Source: Edaphobacter acidisoli
GTDB lineage: Bacteria; Acidobacteriota; Terriglobia; Terriglobales; Acidobacteriaceae
Direction: 5' to 3'
Assembly (NCBI RefSeq): GCF_014642855.1
Contig: NZ_BMJB01000001.1
Coordinates: 186,001-250,000 of the forward strand
DNA length: 64,000 nucleotides
Below are positions 27,344 through 35,997 of this stretch, one piece after another (the first letter of the stretch is position 1; each line of letters opens with the position of its first letter). Position numbers and translations under genes: made by a program. Below the pieces are notes generated by a model. That model did not search any database. It saw only the letters and a list, made by a program, of their open reading frames with translations, and was not told the DNA's origin.

Positions 27344-27578
27344 ACTTCTCTCCTTAAGTAGGTGACAGCGGTTTTGAAAGCATCTTCTATCTCCACCAGC
27401 AACAATGGATGGCGAGAGAAGCTTCTTTCTGCAAATATGCAAAACTCTGCATATAGACTCTGTTGGAATGTGCAATTGAAGGCGAAAAGCGCATTCTCGA
27501 TATCTGCTCGGATATAAGAGCACGTGCCGAACCAAAACCTTCCACACCAGCACCTTCGCGGCAACGTAGAATCGAACC

Positions 27579-28031
27579 ATGAAGTATCTGGTCGCTCTTC
27601 TCGCGCTCGCAGGCCTTTACGTCTCCATCACTGCCCTCCGCATCCATTACATGGACCCCTCCCAGCAGCCGCCCTGCGCCGTAACCGAGAAATTCGACTG
27701 CGGAGCCGTCAACCACAGCCGCTTCTCCGTCTTCCCGGCGAAGACCTTCGATGAGGCTCCCGGCAAGCACCACATCCCGGTCGCGACGATAGGCATCATC
27801 GGCTACGCACTGATCGCCCTCCTTGCCCTCGCCGGACGCTGGTGGCTGGTCTTTGAACTTTCCCAGATCGGCTTCCTCTGCGCCGCCTTCCTCAGCTACC
27901 TTGAGGCTTACGTCATGGAGAAGTGGTGCATCTACTGCCTCTGGTCGCAGTGCATCATGACCGCGATCCTCCTCCTCAGCATCGTGGCACTCGTCCTCCG
28001 CTGGCAGCGAAACCGCCGCGTCCTGAACTAA
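27579..28031 (+). CDS. Vitamin K epoxide reductase (VKOR) family protein
   Basis: Membrane thiol oxidoreductase that uses quinone to re-oxidise disulfide-forming partners. 150 residues and four hydrophobic segments. The loop cysteines C33 and C41 (PPCAVTEKFDCG), the conserved Ser after NHSRFS and the redox pair C117-IYC120 are all present. No thioredoxin-like domain is fused, so the partner must be separate. It is followed after 24 bases by a small coiled-coil gene, and then by an MqnC-like gene, all on the same strand. The link to a quinone-biosynthesis homologue is suggestive but unproven. Confidence 0.88.
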   Translation: MKYLVALLALAGLYVSITALRIHYMDPSQQPPCAVTEKFDCGAVNHSRFSVFPAKTFDEAPGKHHIPVATIGIIGYALIALLALAGRWWLVFELSQIGFLCAAFLSYLEAYVMEKWCIYCLWSQCIMTAILLLSIVALVLRWQRNRRVLN

Positions 28032-28055
28032 CCAGAGCCCACCGGAGACGCAGCC

Positions 28056-28448
28056 ATGTGGCCCAAGGTACTCGCGCAACTCTTTGAACTGCTCCCGCAC
28101 ATCGCCCGTCTGGTTCCGATGGCCGACAAGTTCCTCAACCAGAAGGCCGCTGCGGAACGGGCCAACGAAGCCGCCTTCGCCGCTATGGCTGAAGGCGTCC
28201 GCGGCGATCTCGGTCAGGTAGCGAAGGCCCACGCCGGACTCTACCGCCAGCTCCAGGACCAAAGCGCACAGATCTCCGCTGTTGCCGAAGAGGTGAAACA
28301 GACCCGCGAAGCTACTGAAGCTCAAGCCGCGAAGACCCAGACCCTCGAACACCAGGTAGTCATCCTCGGACGCTGGCTGAAAGCCGCCTTCGCTCTGCTC
28401 GTCATCCTCGTCGGCTTGATGATCTGGCTCATCCTGCCCGGCAAGTAA
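28056..28448 (+). CDS. Small coiled-coil protein with C-terminal membrane anchor
   Basis: 130 residues that I do not recognise. An N-terminal amphipathic segment (AQLFELLPHIARLVPMADKFL) leads to a long helix rich in Ala, Gln and Glu (residues about 30-100), then one hydrophobic span (AAFALLVILVGLMIWLILPG) at the very end. The layout suggests a tail-anchored, possibly oligomeric protein with most of its mass in the cytoplasm. GGAG precedes the ATG. Nine bases separate it from the MqnC-like gene, so the genes are probably translated together. Confidence 0.75.
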   Translation: MWPKVLAQLFELLPHIARLVPMADKFLNQKAAAERANEAAFAAMAEGVRGDLGQVAKAHAGLYRQLQDQSAQISAVAEEVKQTREATEAQAAKTQTLEHQVVILGRWLKAAFALLVILVGLMIWLILPGK

Positions 28449-28457
28449 AATCAAACT

Positions 28458-29381
28458 ATGGGAATCAGTTGTGAAGAGACACTGGACTGCTTCAAGAGCG
28501 ATGATCTGATCGGACTGGGCATGGAAGCCGACGCTGTGCGCCGCAGACTGCATCCTGAAGGCGTAGTGAGCTACACCGTCTGCGGACGGATTGACCCGCG
28601 GACCAGCGGAGAATCTGCCATCCTCGCTGAGATCGGAAAAGCCGCCTCGATGGGCGCAAGCAGCATAACACTCTGTAGCGAGCGTACAGAGACCATAGAA
28701 CAGATGGAACTCCTGCTCCGCGCGATCAAAAGCCATTTCCCCAGCCTCTGGTTGCACTGCTTCAGCGCTGGCGAGATCCAGTCGCTCGCGCAGCGTTCCG
28801 GACTGACCTTGTATGACACCATTGCGCGACTGCGTGATGCCGGTCTCGACTCCATTCCCGGCGACGTTGTATCTCTCGACGACGCCACGGCAGGAGTGTT
28901 GGGAGAGACGGGATCAAACGGCTGGTTCGATGTCCATCGCACTGCACACAGACTGGGCCTGCCGACGACAGCATGTATGGTCTTCGGACAAGGGGAGACC
29001 CTTGAGCAGCGAGTGAGTTATCTGGAAGCTCTTCGCGGCCTGCAGGTGCAGACGGGAGGATTCACAGCATTTTCTCTGCGCGCGTTTGTGCCGCGAGCCG
29101 CAGGGCCTCGCGTTATTGAAGAGCCCACGGCTGTCGAGTACCTAAAGATGCTTGCCATCTCTCGCATGGTGCTGGACAACATCGCCAACATCGAGATCGA
29201 TTTCGGCGCGCAAGGTTTGAAGGTCTTCGAGACGTGTTTGCGTTTCGGAGGCAACGACGCCGGCAGCCTACCCATCGGCGGATCTGCCGCAACCGCTGAG
29301 CAGTTGCGACAGGTTGTCCGCGACGCAGGATTCAGACCAGTTGAACGTGATCTTGCCTACCGTACAGTGTTTCTGAATTAG
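28458..29381 (+). CDS. MqnC-like protein lacking the radical-SAM cysteine motif
   Basis: 307 residues. The N terminus (DLIGLGMEADAVRRRLHPEG followed by VVSY) and the later GGFTAFSLRAFVP, EYLKMLAISRMVLDN and VVRDAGFRPVERD match the menaquinone-pathway enzyme MqnC (cyclic dehypoxanthine futalosine synthase). In MqnC, the sequence after VVSY carries the CX3CX2C motif that holds the 4Fe-4S cluster. Here it reads TVCGRIDPRTSGESA with no such motif, and the downstream MQGGHHP-like region is also altered (LCSERTE). The seven-odd cysteines are scattered. It is therefore probably not a radical-SAM enzyme, though the barrel is intact. The role is unknown: a pseudoenzyme partner, a regulator, or a different activity. 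Confidence 0.8.
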   Translation: MGISCEETLDCFKSDDLIGLGMEADAVRRRLHPEGVVSYTVCGRIDPRTSGESAILAEIGKAASMGASSITLCSERTETIEQMELLLRAIKSHFPSLWLHCFSAGEIQSLAQRSGLTLYDTIARLRDAGLDSIPGDVVSLDDATAGVLGETGSNGWFDVHRTAHRLGLPTTACMVFGQGETLEQRVSYLEALRGLQVQTGGFTAFSLRAFVPRAAGPRVIEEPTAVEYLKMLAISRMVLDNIANIEIDFGAQGLKVFETCLRFGGNDAGSLPIGGSAATAEQLRQVVRDAGFRPVERDLAYRTVFLN

Positions 29382-29383
29382 AG

Positions 29384-29761
29384 CTAAACGTATTGAGCAA
29401 TGCCATTGCCGAACGACCAGTCCGGCGCATCGTTCTCGGAGAGCGTAATCAGCACATCTTCAGACCGTATTCCCACGTTTGCATGAAGCAATTCTGCTGT
29501 GCGACGGTAGAAAGCTTGCTTCATCTCGACACTGCGACCGCGGCGCAGAAAGACCTGAATGAACACAATGCCAGCGGTGCGCGCGATGCCAAGATAGCTT
29601 GGGTCGTAGATCAGATCTTCGCCCGAGTGCTCCGTGATGATTTGAAAACGGTCGTTTTCCGGCACATTGAGTGTCTCGCGCATGGCAACGTAAACCGCGT
29701 CGCCAATGGCGCGTCGCTCTTCGGCTGTTCGGGGCTTGGTCGAGATGCGTACAAGTGGCAT
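29384..29761 (-). CDS. Tautomerase-superfamily protein
   Basis: 125 residues starting MPLVRIS, so the catalytic N-terminal Pro would be exposed after Met removal, as in 4-oxalocrotonate tautomerase and MIF. The family end EDVLITLSENDAPDWSFGNG is visible. It is longer than the 62-residue 4-OT subunit, closer to the two-beta-alpha-beta fused type. AGGAGAG precedes the ATG. Its stop lies two bases from the stop of the MqnC-like gene, in convergent orientation. The substrate is unknown. Confidence 0.82.
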   Translation of the reverse strand: MPLVRISTKPRTAEERRAIGDAVYVAMRETLNVPENDRFQIITEHSGEDLIYDPSYLGIARTAGIVFIQVFLRRGRSVEMKQAFYRRTAELLHANVGIRSEDVLITLSENDAPDWSFGNGIAQYV

Positions 29762-29843
29762 GGATTACTCTCCTGTATGCCTGATTCGATGTACGAGTTG
29801 CCACGTAGATACCTTTAATTCACTCCTAAGGCTCGCGTAGAAT

Positions 29844-31544
29844 TTGTTTAATTACGCTGAATTTATTTTCGGAGCGAGCCACCTGTTCTCTTCCATCAAC
29901 TCTCTGATATCGGACCTCGGCCTGTTACTGGTCTCGAAGGGCTTTGCTCACTATTGGAAGACGCACTACGCGAACAAAACGTTCGAGCACCTCTATCGCT
30001 GGAACACGTTCGATACGTGCATGCTGATTCCATACTTTGTTGTGATGGTGATCCTGGCCTTTTATGGGATTCACCGTTATCAGTTGGTGTGGCTCTACTA
30101 CCGCAACAAGAAGAAGGCAGCGAAGTGGGACCAGCCTCCTGCGAAGTTCGTCGAAGGCCAGCTTCCGTTCGTTACGATCCAGTTGCCCATCTTCAATGAG
30201 CAGTTCGTTATCGACCGGCTGATTGATGCTGTGTGCAGGCTCGATTATCCGCGTGACCGCTTCGAGATTCAGGTGCTTGACGACTCGACCGACGAGACAA
30301 CCAAAGTAGCTCAAGAGATTGTTGAGCGCTATGCGCGTGGGTTTGCTGGAATGGATCCGCAGCCGATCTTCTATCTCCACCGCACCAATCGTCACGGCTA
30401 CAAGGCGGGAGCGTTGGACGAAGGTCTGAAGGTTGCGCGCGGCGAGTTTGTGGCCATCTTCGACGCGGACTTTGTGCCACCATCGCAGTGGGTCATGCAG
30501 GTGATCCATCACTTTGCCGAGCCGGAGATCGGCATGGTGCAGACACGCTGGACGCACCTGAACCGCGACTACAGCTTCCTTACGCAGGTTGAGGCGATCC
30601 TTCTCGATGGTCATTTTGTGCTGGAGCACGGCGGTCGCAGCCGTGCTGGCGTTTTCTTCAACTTCAACGGCACGGCAGGCATGTGGCGGAGATGCACGAT
30701 CGGCGAAGCTGGTGGCTGGCAGCACGATACGTTAACCGAAGATACTGACCTGAGTTATCGCGCACAGATGGTCGGCTGGAAGTTTAAATATCTTCAGGAC
30801 GTGGAGTGCCCGGCGGAACTGCCTATTGAGATGACTGCTTTCAAGACGCAGCAGGCGCGCTGGGCCAAAGGGCTTATCCAGACTGGGAAAAAGATTCTGC
30901 CGCGCGTCTTTCGTAGCAATGAGCACTGGCACACCAAACTTGAGGCCTGGTATCACCTGACGGCGAATATCAGCTATCCGCTGATGATTGTGCTGAGCGT
31001 GCTGTTGATGCCGGCGATGATCATCCGAAGCTGGCAGGGTTACGTCCAGATGCTGCTGATTGACTTTCCTTTGTTTATGGCAAGTACGATGTCGATCTCA
31101 ACGTTTTATCTGGTCAGCCAGAAAGAGCTATTTCCGAAGACATGGTACAAGACATTCTTGTATGTGCCCTGCCTGATGGCGCTCGGCATTGGCCTTACCA
31201 TTACCAATACCAAGGCGGTGATGGAGGCCCTGTTCGGCGTTCAGACTGCGTTTGCCCGCACGCCGAAGTATCGTGTGCAGGGAAAAGGAGAGAAGTCGAA
31301 GGCCAAGGTCTACCGCAAACGGCTCGGGATTGTGCCATGGATCGAGATGGCGATAGGGTGCTTCTTTGCATGGACTGTCTGGTATGCGGTTTCGACTGAA
31401 AACTACTTCACCGTGCCATTCCTTGTCCTCTTTGTCTACGGGTATTGGTACACGGGTCTGCTCAGTTTATTGCAGGGGCGGTTCGAGCGCGGTGGTGCAA
31501 CCAGCCAAGCGATGCACGAGAAACCTTACCCGATGGGAATCTGA
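29844..31544 (+). CDS. Processive family 2 glycosyltransferase
   Basis: Membrane beta-glycan synthase-like protein of 566 residues. Two N-terminal and four or five C-terminal hydrophobic segments flank a GT2 domain. The catalytic set is complete: LDDSTDET near residue 149, DADFVP near 212, TEDTDLS near 305 and QQARWAKG near 340. This pattern fits glucomannan/cellulose-synthase-like (CSLA-type) enzymes. The start is a TTG with only a weak site (CTAAGG) upstream, so it is uncertain. No BcsB- or BcsC-like partner lies next to it. A small four-span membrane protein follows after 46 bases. Confidence 0.85.
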   Translation: MFNYAEFIFGASHLFSSINSLISDLGLLLVSKGFAHYWKTHYANKTFEHLYRWNTFDTCMLIPYFVVMVILAFYGIHRYQLVWLYYRNKKKAAKWDQPPAKFVEGQLPFVTIQLPIFNEQFVIDRLIDAVCRLDYPRDRFEIQVLDDSTDETTKVAQEIVERYARGFAGMDPQPIFYLHRTNRHGYKAGALDEGLKVARGEFVAIFDADFVPPSQWVMQVIHHFAEPEIGMVQTRWTHLNRDYSFLTQVEAILLDGHFVLEHGGRSRAGVFFNFNGTAGMWRRCTIGEAGGWQHDTLTEDTDLSYRAQMVGWKFKYLQDVECPAELPIEMTAFKTQQARWAKGLIQTGKKILPRVFRSNEHWHTKLEAWYHLTANISYPLMIVLSVLLMPAMIIRSWQGYVQMLLIDFPLFMASTMSISTFYLVSQKELFPKTWYKTFLYVPCLMALGIGLTITNTKAVMEALFGVQTAFARTPKYRVQGKGEKSKAKVYRKRLGIVPWIEMAIGCFFAWTVWYAVSTENYFTVPFLVLFVYGYWYTGLLSLLQGRFERGGATSQAMHEKPYPMGI

Positions 31545-31590
31545 TGTTGGGATGTAGACTTGGTTCTGTCTCTCGTCGCGGAGGCGAACG

Positions 31591-31971
31591 ATGATTACTG
31601 GCACGTTTGTTCTGATTGCATTAATTCTTGGGTACAGCGTTGTAGTCGGATTGTCGATGTTGGCGACCTTCAGTATTACGAAGGCTGCGCCGGCGTTTGT
31701 AGCCCAAGAGCATCTGCTGAATCCTGGATATCGAATTCTGCAAGAGTTCATGTGGCTCGTGTGCTCGCTTGTTGGAGGGTATGTGTCGGCATGGGTGACG
31801 GGGCCCGCCGTCCATCCTCTGCTGGTTGGCGCAGCTTTGGCTGGGGTTCTAGTAGCCGTTCTCTGGAGCAACACATGGGAAGTGGCCCAGCGTGGCTTAG
31901 GTCATCAAATTGTTATGACTATTGTGACCATCATCGGCGTAGCTGCAGGGTTTGCTCTGCGGCTGCGGTAG
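31591..31971 (+). CDS. Small four-span membrane protein
   Basis: 126 residues, almost entirely hydrophobic, with about four membrane segments and a small charged loop near the middle. Not recognised. GGAGGCG precedes the ATG. It follows the glycosyltransferase closely, so it may assist glycan synthesis, but this rests on position alone. Confidence 0.6.
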   Translation: MITGTFVLIALILGYSVVVGLSMLATFSITKAAPAFVAQEHLLNPGYRILQEFMWLVCSLVGGYVSAWVTGPAVHPLLVGAALAGVLVAVLWSNTWEVAQRGLGHQIVMTIVTIIGVAAGFALRLR

Positions 31972-31988
31972 CGCAAGCTCATCTTCCA

Positions 31989-32858
31989 TTACGCGAAGAT
32001 GACGGTCTTGTTTGCATAAGAAAGAATGCGGTGGCCTAGATGCCAGCGCACCGCCCGTGAAAGCACAAGTCGCTCCAGATCGCGCCCCTTTTGAATCAGG
32101 TCAGGTAGTTGGTCATTCTGTGAGATGCGTGTCACGTCCTGCTCGATGATGGGGCCTTCGTCCAGCACTTCTGTGACGTAGTGGCTGGTTGCTCCGATAA
32201 GTTTCACGCCGCGTGCAAAAGCAGCATGGTAGGGCTTCGCGCCAGTGAACGCAGGCAAAAACGAGTGGTGTACGTTGATGATCTGCTGCGGATAGACGCT
32301 GACAAAGCTCGGCGATAGCACCTGCATATAGCGTGCAAGCACAACAAGGTCGATCTGGTGTTCCGCGAGCAGGTTGAGTTGCTGCTTTTCCGTAGCTGCT
32401 TTGTTTCCTGCAGTGGCTGGAATGTAGTGGAATGGCACACCATGAAAGCCAGCCAGCGCGCGTGCGCCCTCGTGATTGCTGACGATGAGCGAAAGATTGC
32501 AGTTCAACTCGCCGATCTGGTATCGATCCAGTAGATCGGCAAGGCAATGCAGGTAATGCGAAACAAAGACGGCGACATTCGCTGGTGGAGTGGCGAAGAT
32601 CAGCCGCCAATTCATGCGAAATTCTCCAGCAAGTGATGCGAAGACTTGGCGGAACTGATCTTCACTGCAGGCCGTATTCTCAGTCGAAAACTCGACGCGC
32701 ATAAAAAACAGACCCAGCTCGACATCTTGATGCTGGTCTGCATTCAGGATGTTGGCGTCGTACTCTCGCACGAGAAAGTTGGCTATAGCGGCGACGATTC
32801 CTCTGCGGTCCGGGCAGTCGATAAGGAGAACGGCAGTCTTGGGCATATAGCCAAGCAT
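31989..32858 (-). CDS. purU: Formyltetrahydrofolate deformylase
   Basis: Hydrolyses 10-formyl-THF to formate and THF, balancing one-carbon pools. It has an N-terminal ACT domain (AVLLIDCPDRRGIVAAIANFLV) and a C-terminal formyltransferase-like domain with the catalytic His and Asp region (QIINVHHSFLPAFTGAKPYHAAFARGVKLIGATSHYVTEVLDEGPIIEQD, split here for reading as residues 210-260). The length of 289 is usual. The frame begins ATG CTT GGC TAT ATG, and the second ATG (MPKTAVLL) is also plausible. Confidence 0.95.
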   Translation of the reverse strand: MLGYMPKTAVLLIDCPDRRGIVAAIANFLVREYDANILNADQHQDVELGLFFMRVEFSTENTACSEDQFRQVFASLAGEFRMNWRLIFATPPANVAVFVSHYLHCLADLLDRYQIGELNCNLSLIVSNHEGARALAGFHGVPFHYIPATAGNKAATEKQQLNLLAEHQIDLVVLARYMQVLSPSFVSVYPQQIINVHHSFLPAFTGAKPYHAAFARGVKLIGATSHYVTEVLDEGPIIEQDVTRISQNDQLPDLIQKGRDLERLVLSRAVRWHLGHRILSYANKTVIFA

Positions 32859-32922
32859 AGGGTATCGACGGCTCCGACGTAGAGCCGCGATGTTTCCTCG
32901 AAAGGTTCAGAACTTGATCTGA

Positions 32923-34200
32923 TTACGGCTTCTTCCCATTGATCAGTACCCCAGGCCCATACTGCGTCGCCGGGCCTGATGCTGCAGCAACCGTGACGTT
33001 TGACTCGGTGACATGCGCTTGCTGGATGAGCATACCCTTTGCTGCCGTGATGTGTACGTTCTTGAGTGTCAGGTTCTCAATGGGGCTTTCAGGCAAACCC
33101 ATAATGAGCGCGGCTTGCTTAGCTCCAGTGGCGGTCAAATTTTCAATGTCGATATCGTGAAAGCGCGGTGTGTGTTCGGTGATGGGCTGTGCCGTATCGT
33201 CGTTCGAGTGGCCTGTGTAGTAAGCCGTTATTTGAATCGGGGTTTCGACACCATCCATCGTGATGTCACGGTAGATAAAGTTGCCGAGGTCGTTGCCGCG
33301 TCCGCGTGCCGATTTGATGCGGATGCCTTGTCGTGTCGCGCGGAAACTGAGGCGCTCTACCGTCACATTGCGAACGCCGCCGGCGGTTTCGCTACCAATG
33401 GAAAGGCCGTGGCCGTTCAGAAACGTGCAGTCGCGGATGGTGATATCGGTCGAGGGCACATCCGGGTCACCACGTTCAACCAAGCCGGACTTAATGGCTA
33501 CGTTGTCGTCGCCGGTGTCGATTGTGGTGTGCTCAATCAGAACATGACTCGTTGAGAATGGATCAATCCCGTCAGTGTTCGGCGCGCCTCGTCCCGGATT
33601 GCGAATCGTCACATTGCGAACTGTTAAGCCGCTCGAAAGAAATGTTGTGATGTTGTACTGTGGCGAGTTCTGGATCGTCACGCCCTCGATCAAAATGTCA
33701 TGCGAGTTGGTGATGTCGATTAGCAGTGGACGAGGATTTTCCGGTGCATCCTTCTGCCGATGCAGTTGCGCGTTCCACCAGATCTGGCCATTGCCGTCGA
33801 TGGTGCCTGGACCGGTGATGCGGATGTTCGCGGCGTGGTCAGCGTGCAGTAGCGAGACACGTCGCCAGGGGGCATCTTTACGAATGGGATAGTCGGCCAT
33901 ATCGGCAGAGCCGAGCAACTTCGCACCCTTGTCGAGGATGAGATAGGCGTTTGAAGGAAGTGTCAGTGGAGCGGAGAGATAAGTCCCGGCTGTGAAGTGG
34001 ACGGGGGCATCAGGTCTCGCAGCACATGCATTGATCGCGGCCTGGATTGCGGATGTGTCCTTTGCTACGCCATCCGCTTTTGCGCCAAACGCGCGCGGGT
34101 TGCAGCCCTGAGCGACGCAGGCGATTGTTGCTCCTATAAGAAAGAGGAATCCACTGGCAAACAGAGCGTACCTACTAAGTCCGTGCAATTTTACGATCAT
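32923..34200 (-). CDS. Exported GH28 polygalacturonase-like glycoside hydrolase
   Basis: Right-handed beta-helix enzyme that hydrolyses galacturonan-type pectin by inversion. A signal peptide spans about residues 8-31 (LFASGFLFLIGATIACVAQ). The N-terminal FGAKADGVAKDTSAIQAAI is typical. The four GH28 motifs are NTDGIDPF (near residue 210), DTGDDNVAIKSG, NGHGLSIGSE and GIRIKSARG. The length of 425 suits a bacterial exo-acting member. It is divergent from the PhyH-like gene, with about 100 bases between start codons. Confidence 0.93.
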   Translation of the reverse strand: MIVKLHGLSRYALFASGFLFLIGATIACVAQGCNPRAFGAKADGVAKDTSAIQAAINACAARPDAPVHFTAGTYLSAPLTLPSNAYLILDKGAKLLGSADMADYPIRKDAPWRRVSLLHADHAANIRITGPGTIDGNGQIWWNAQLHRQKDAPENPRPLLIDITNSHDILIEGVTIQNSPQYNITTFLSSGLTVRNVTIRNPGRGAPNTDGIDPFSTSHVLIEHTTIDTGDDNVAIKSGLVERGDPDVPSTDITIRDCTFLNGHGLSIGSETAGGVRNVTVERLSFRATRQGIRIKSARGRGNDLGNFIYRDITMDGVETPIQITAYYTGHSNDDTAQPITEHTPRFHDIDIENLTATGAKQAALIMGLPESPIENLTLKNVHITAAKGMLIQQAHVTESNVTVAAASGPATQYGPGVLINGKKP

Positions 34201-34242
34201 GAAGCTTCAGTCCTTTGATTCGCGATTGATTTGAAAATTACG

Positions 34243-34271
34243 TCGACAAATTGAAATGAGATGCTTATACT
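34243..34271 (+). promoter_or_regulatory. Sigma-70-like promoter for the PhyH/TIM-barrel pair
   Basis: TCGACA (34243-34248), 17 bases, TATACT (34266-34271): five of six matches at each box with ideal spacing. Transcription would start near 34278, downstream of the ATG at 34256, which supports the later start at 34304. Confidence 0.6.
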
Positions 34272-34303
34272 TTGCAAGCATAAACGATATGAGGACTACT
34301 GGT

Positions 34304-35143
34304 ATGGCGAGAACACAGATCAGCGATGAGCAGGTACGGCAGTACAACGAAGATGGTTATTTGCTTGTTCGGGGAATGCTGAGTCCTGCAGAGATAGAAC
34401 TGCTGGGACGCACGGCGCATGAAGACCGCGTACTGGACCAGCATTCGTTTGGTAAGGCAGATGGTGAGGGTGGGACGGTAAGGCTGTCATTGTGGAACCA
34501 CCCGGGCGATACGATCTATGGAATGGTGGCGCGGAGCGAGTCCGTGGTGGGAGTGGCGGAAAGGCTGCTGGATGGCGAAGTGTATCACTACCATTCGAAG
34601 ATGATCATGAAGGATGCAAAGGTGGGCGGCGCATGGGCCTGGCATCAGGACTATGGGTACTGGTATCAGAATGGCGTGCTATTCCCATGGCTGACTAGTG
34701 CGTTCATCGCGGTGGATAAAGCAACGCGCGATAACGGTTGTCTGCAGGTGATCAAGGGTTCACACCATCTGGGACGCATTGAGCATGTGTTGACGGGTGA
34801 CCAGGCAGGCGCAGACCAAGCTCGTGTGAACGAGGTGTTGAAGCGACGGGAATTGGTGTATGTGGAAATGGAACCCGGGGATGCATTGTATTTTCATGCG
34901 AACCTTCTGCATCGTTCGGACCAGAACCGCTCGGATAAGCCGCGGTGGTCGATGATCTGCTGCTATAACTCGGCGAAGAATGATCCATATAAGGAATCGC
35001 ACCATCCGCGCTACACTCCGCTCGTGAAAGTTCCGGATGAGGAGATCATGCGAGCTGGTAAGCTTCGCTTCTCCGATGCTGTAGAAGATGTGAGTTGGCT
35101 AGATACAAAGACCGATCACAGCGCCGAAGTTTTGCAGAAATGA
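34304..35143 (+). CDS. Phytanoyl-CoA dioxygenase (PhyH) family protein
   Basis: Fe(II)/2-oxoglutarate-dependent oxygenase of 279 residues. The metal ligands are visible as WHQDYGYW (His and Asp near residue 118) and FHANLLHRSD (His near 205). KPRWSMICCYNSAKND contains the Arg that normally binds 2-oxoglutarate. I chose ATG 34304 (MARTQISDEQ) because the candidate promoter begins transcription after the ATG at 34256. ATG 34289 is also possible. The stop overlaps the next start (ATGA). Such proteins often sit in sugar-catabolism clusters with a TIM-barrel epimerase, as here. The substrate is unknown. Confidence 0.88.
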   Translation: MARTQISDEQVRQYNEDGYLLVRGMLSPAEIELLGRTAHEDRVLDQHSFGKADGEGGTVRLSLWNHPGDTIYGMVARSESVVGVAERLLDGEVYHYHSKMIMKDAKVGGAWAWHQDYGYWYQNGVLFPWLTSAFIAVDKATRDNGCLQVIKGSHHLGRIEHVLTGDQAGADQARVNEVLKRRELVYVEMEPGDALYFHANLLHRSDQNRSDKPRWSMICCYNSAKNDPYKESHHPRYTPLVKVPDEEIMRAGKLRFSDAVEDVSWLDTKTDHSAEVLQK

Positions 35144-35997
35144 GAGGCAAGGTTGAGCGGCAACTACGCATTTATATGAACTGGTTGGCTCTTGATGGAA
35201 CGGCGGTGGGCTGTTCTGGAGGCAGGCAAGAAGATCCATTACGCGAAATCTGTGAAGCTGGATATGACGGTGTGCAGTTCATCGAGCCACTTTCAAGAAA
35301 ACTCGTGGATGGCGCACGAGCGTTGAGGCTTGGTGTGTGCGGCAGTGGGAGAGTGAACGAGCCGGGTGATTCAGGTCGACTGGCGCGTGAGGCTGCAGAT
35401 GCAGGTTTGGAGTGCCTGACCCTCCATGTAGGGTGGGGGATTGAAGACGATGATGCCGCAGAGCGGTTAATCACTGCTGTGTTAGAGGCTTCGGAGAAAT
35501 ACAGCATTCCACTGTATGTGGAGACGCACCGAGCAACGATCTTTCAGGACATGTGGAGAGCCGTTGGCTTTGTGCGGAGGTTTCCTGAGCTACGGCTCAA
35601 CGGGGATTTTTCGCATTGGTACACAGGACAGGAGATGGTGTACGGCGGCTTCGAGAAAAAAATGGAGTTCATTCGGCCAGTACTGGAACGGGTGCGTTTT
35701 ATCCATGGACGAATTGGAAATCCGGGATGCATGCAAGTAGATGTTGGCAATGGTTATGTGGCAGGACGGCCCTACATAGAGCACTTTCGTATGCTCTGGA
35801 TGGCTTGTTTTGTGGATTACCTGGCGGATGCGAAGGCAGCAGAGTTTATCTGCTTTGTCCCGGAGTTGTTGGCTTCGGATATTTTTTACGCGCGAATGTT
35901 CGATGGCCGTGAGGAATCGGACAGATGGGAGCAGTCGCTAGTGCTCGCGCGTATCGCTCGCGAATGTTTTGATGCTGCAGTGAAGCTAGCGCCATGA
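35140..35997 (+). CDS. Sugar phosphate isomerase/epimerase-like TIM barrel
   Basis: About 285 residues of the xylose-isomerase-like TIM-barrel superfamily (AP_endonuc_2). Landmarks: EICEAGYDGVQFIEP, LECLTLHVGWG, IPLYVETHRATIFQDM, LRLNGDFSHWYTGQEM and VRFIHGRIGNPGCMQVD, which hold probable metal ligands (Glu, Asp, His). I chose ATG 35140, translationally coupled to the PhyH stop. A later ATG at 35176 is possible. The 3' end overlaps the stop of the convergent MFS gene by 12 bases. Probably part of a sugar-catabolic pair with the PhyH-like protein. Confidence 0.8.
   Translation: MRGKVERQLRIYMNWLALDGTAVGCSGGRQEDPLREICEAGYDGVQFIEPLSRKLVDGARALRLGVCGSGRVNEPGDSGRLAREAADAGLECLTLHVGWGIEDDDAAERLITAVLEASEKYSIPLYVETHRATIFQDMWRAVGFVRRFPELRLNGDFSHWYTGQEMVYGGFEKKMEFIRPVLERVRFIHGRIGNPGCMQVDVGNGYVAGRPYIEHFRMLWMACFVDYLADAKAAEFICFVPELLASDIFYARMFDGREESDRWEQSLVLARIARECFDAAVKLAP

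Noticed and set aside
27387..28757. 456-codon minus-strand frame across VKOR and the MqnC-like gene
   Set aside because: It is acidic, low in aromatic residues and antisense to three recognisable genes.
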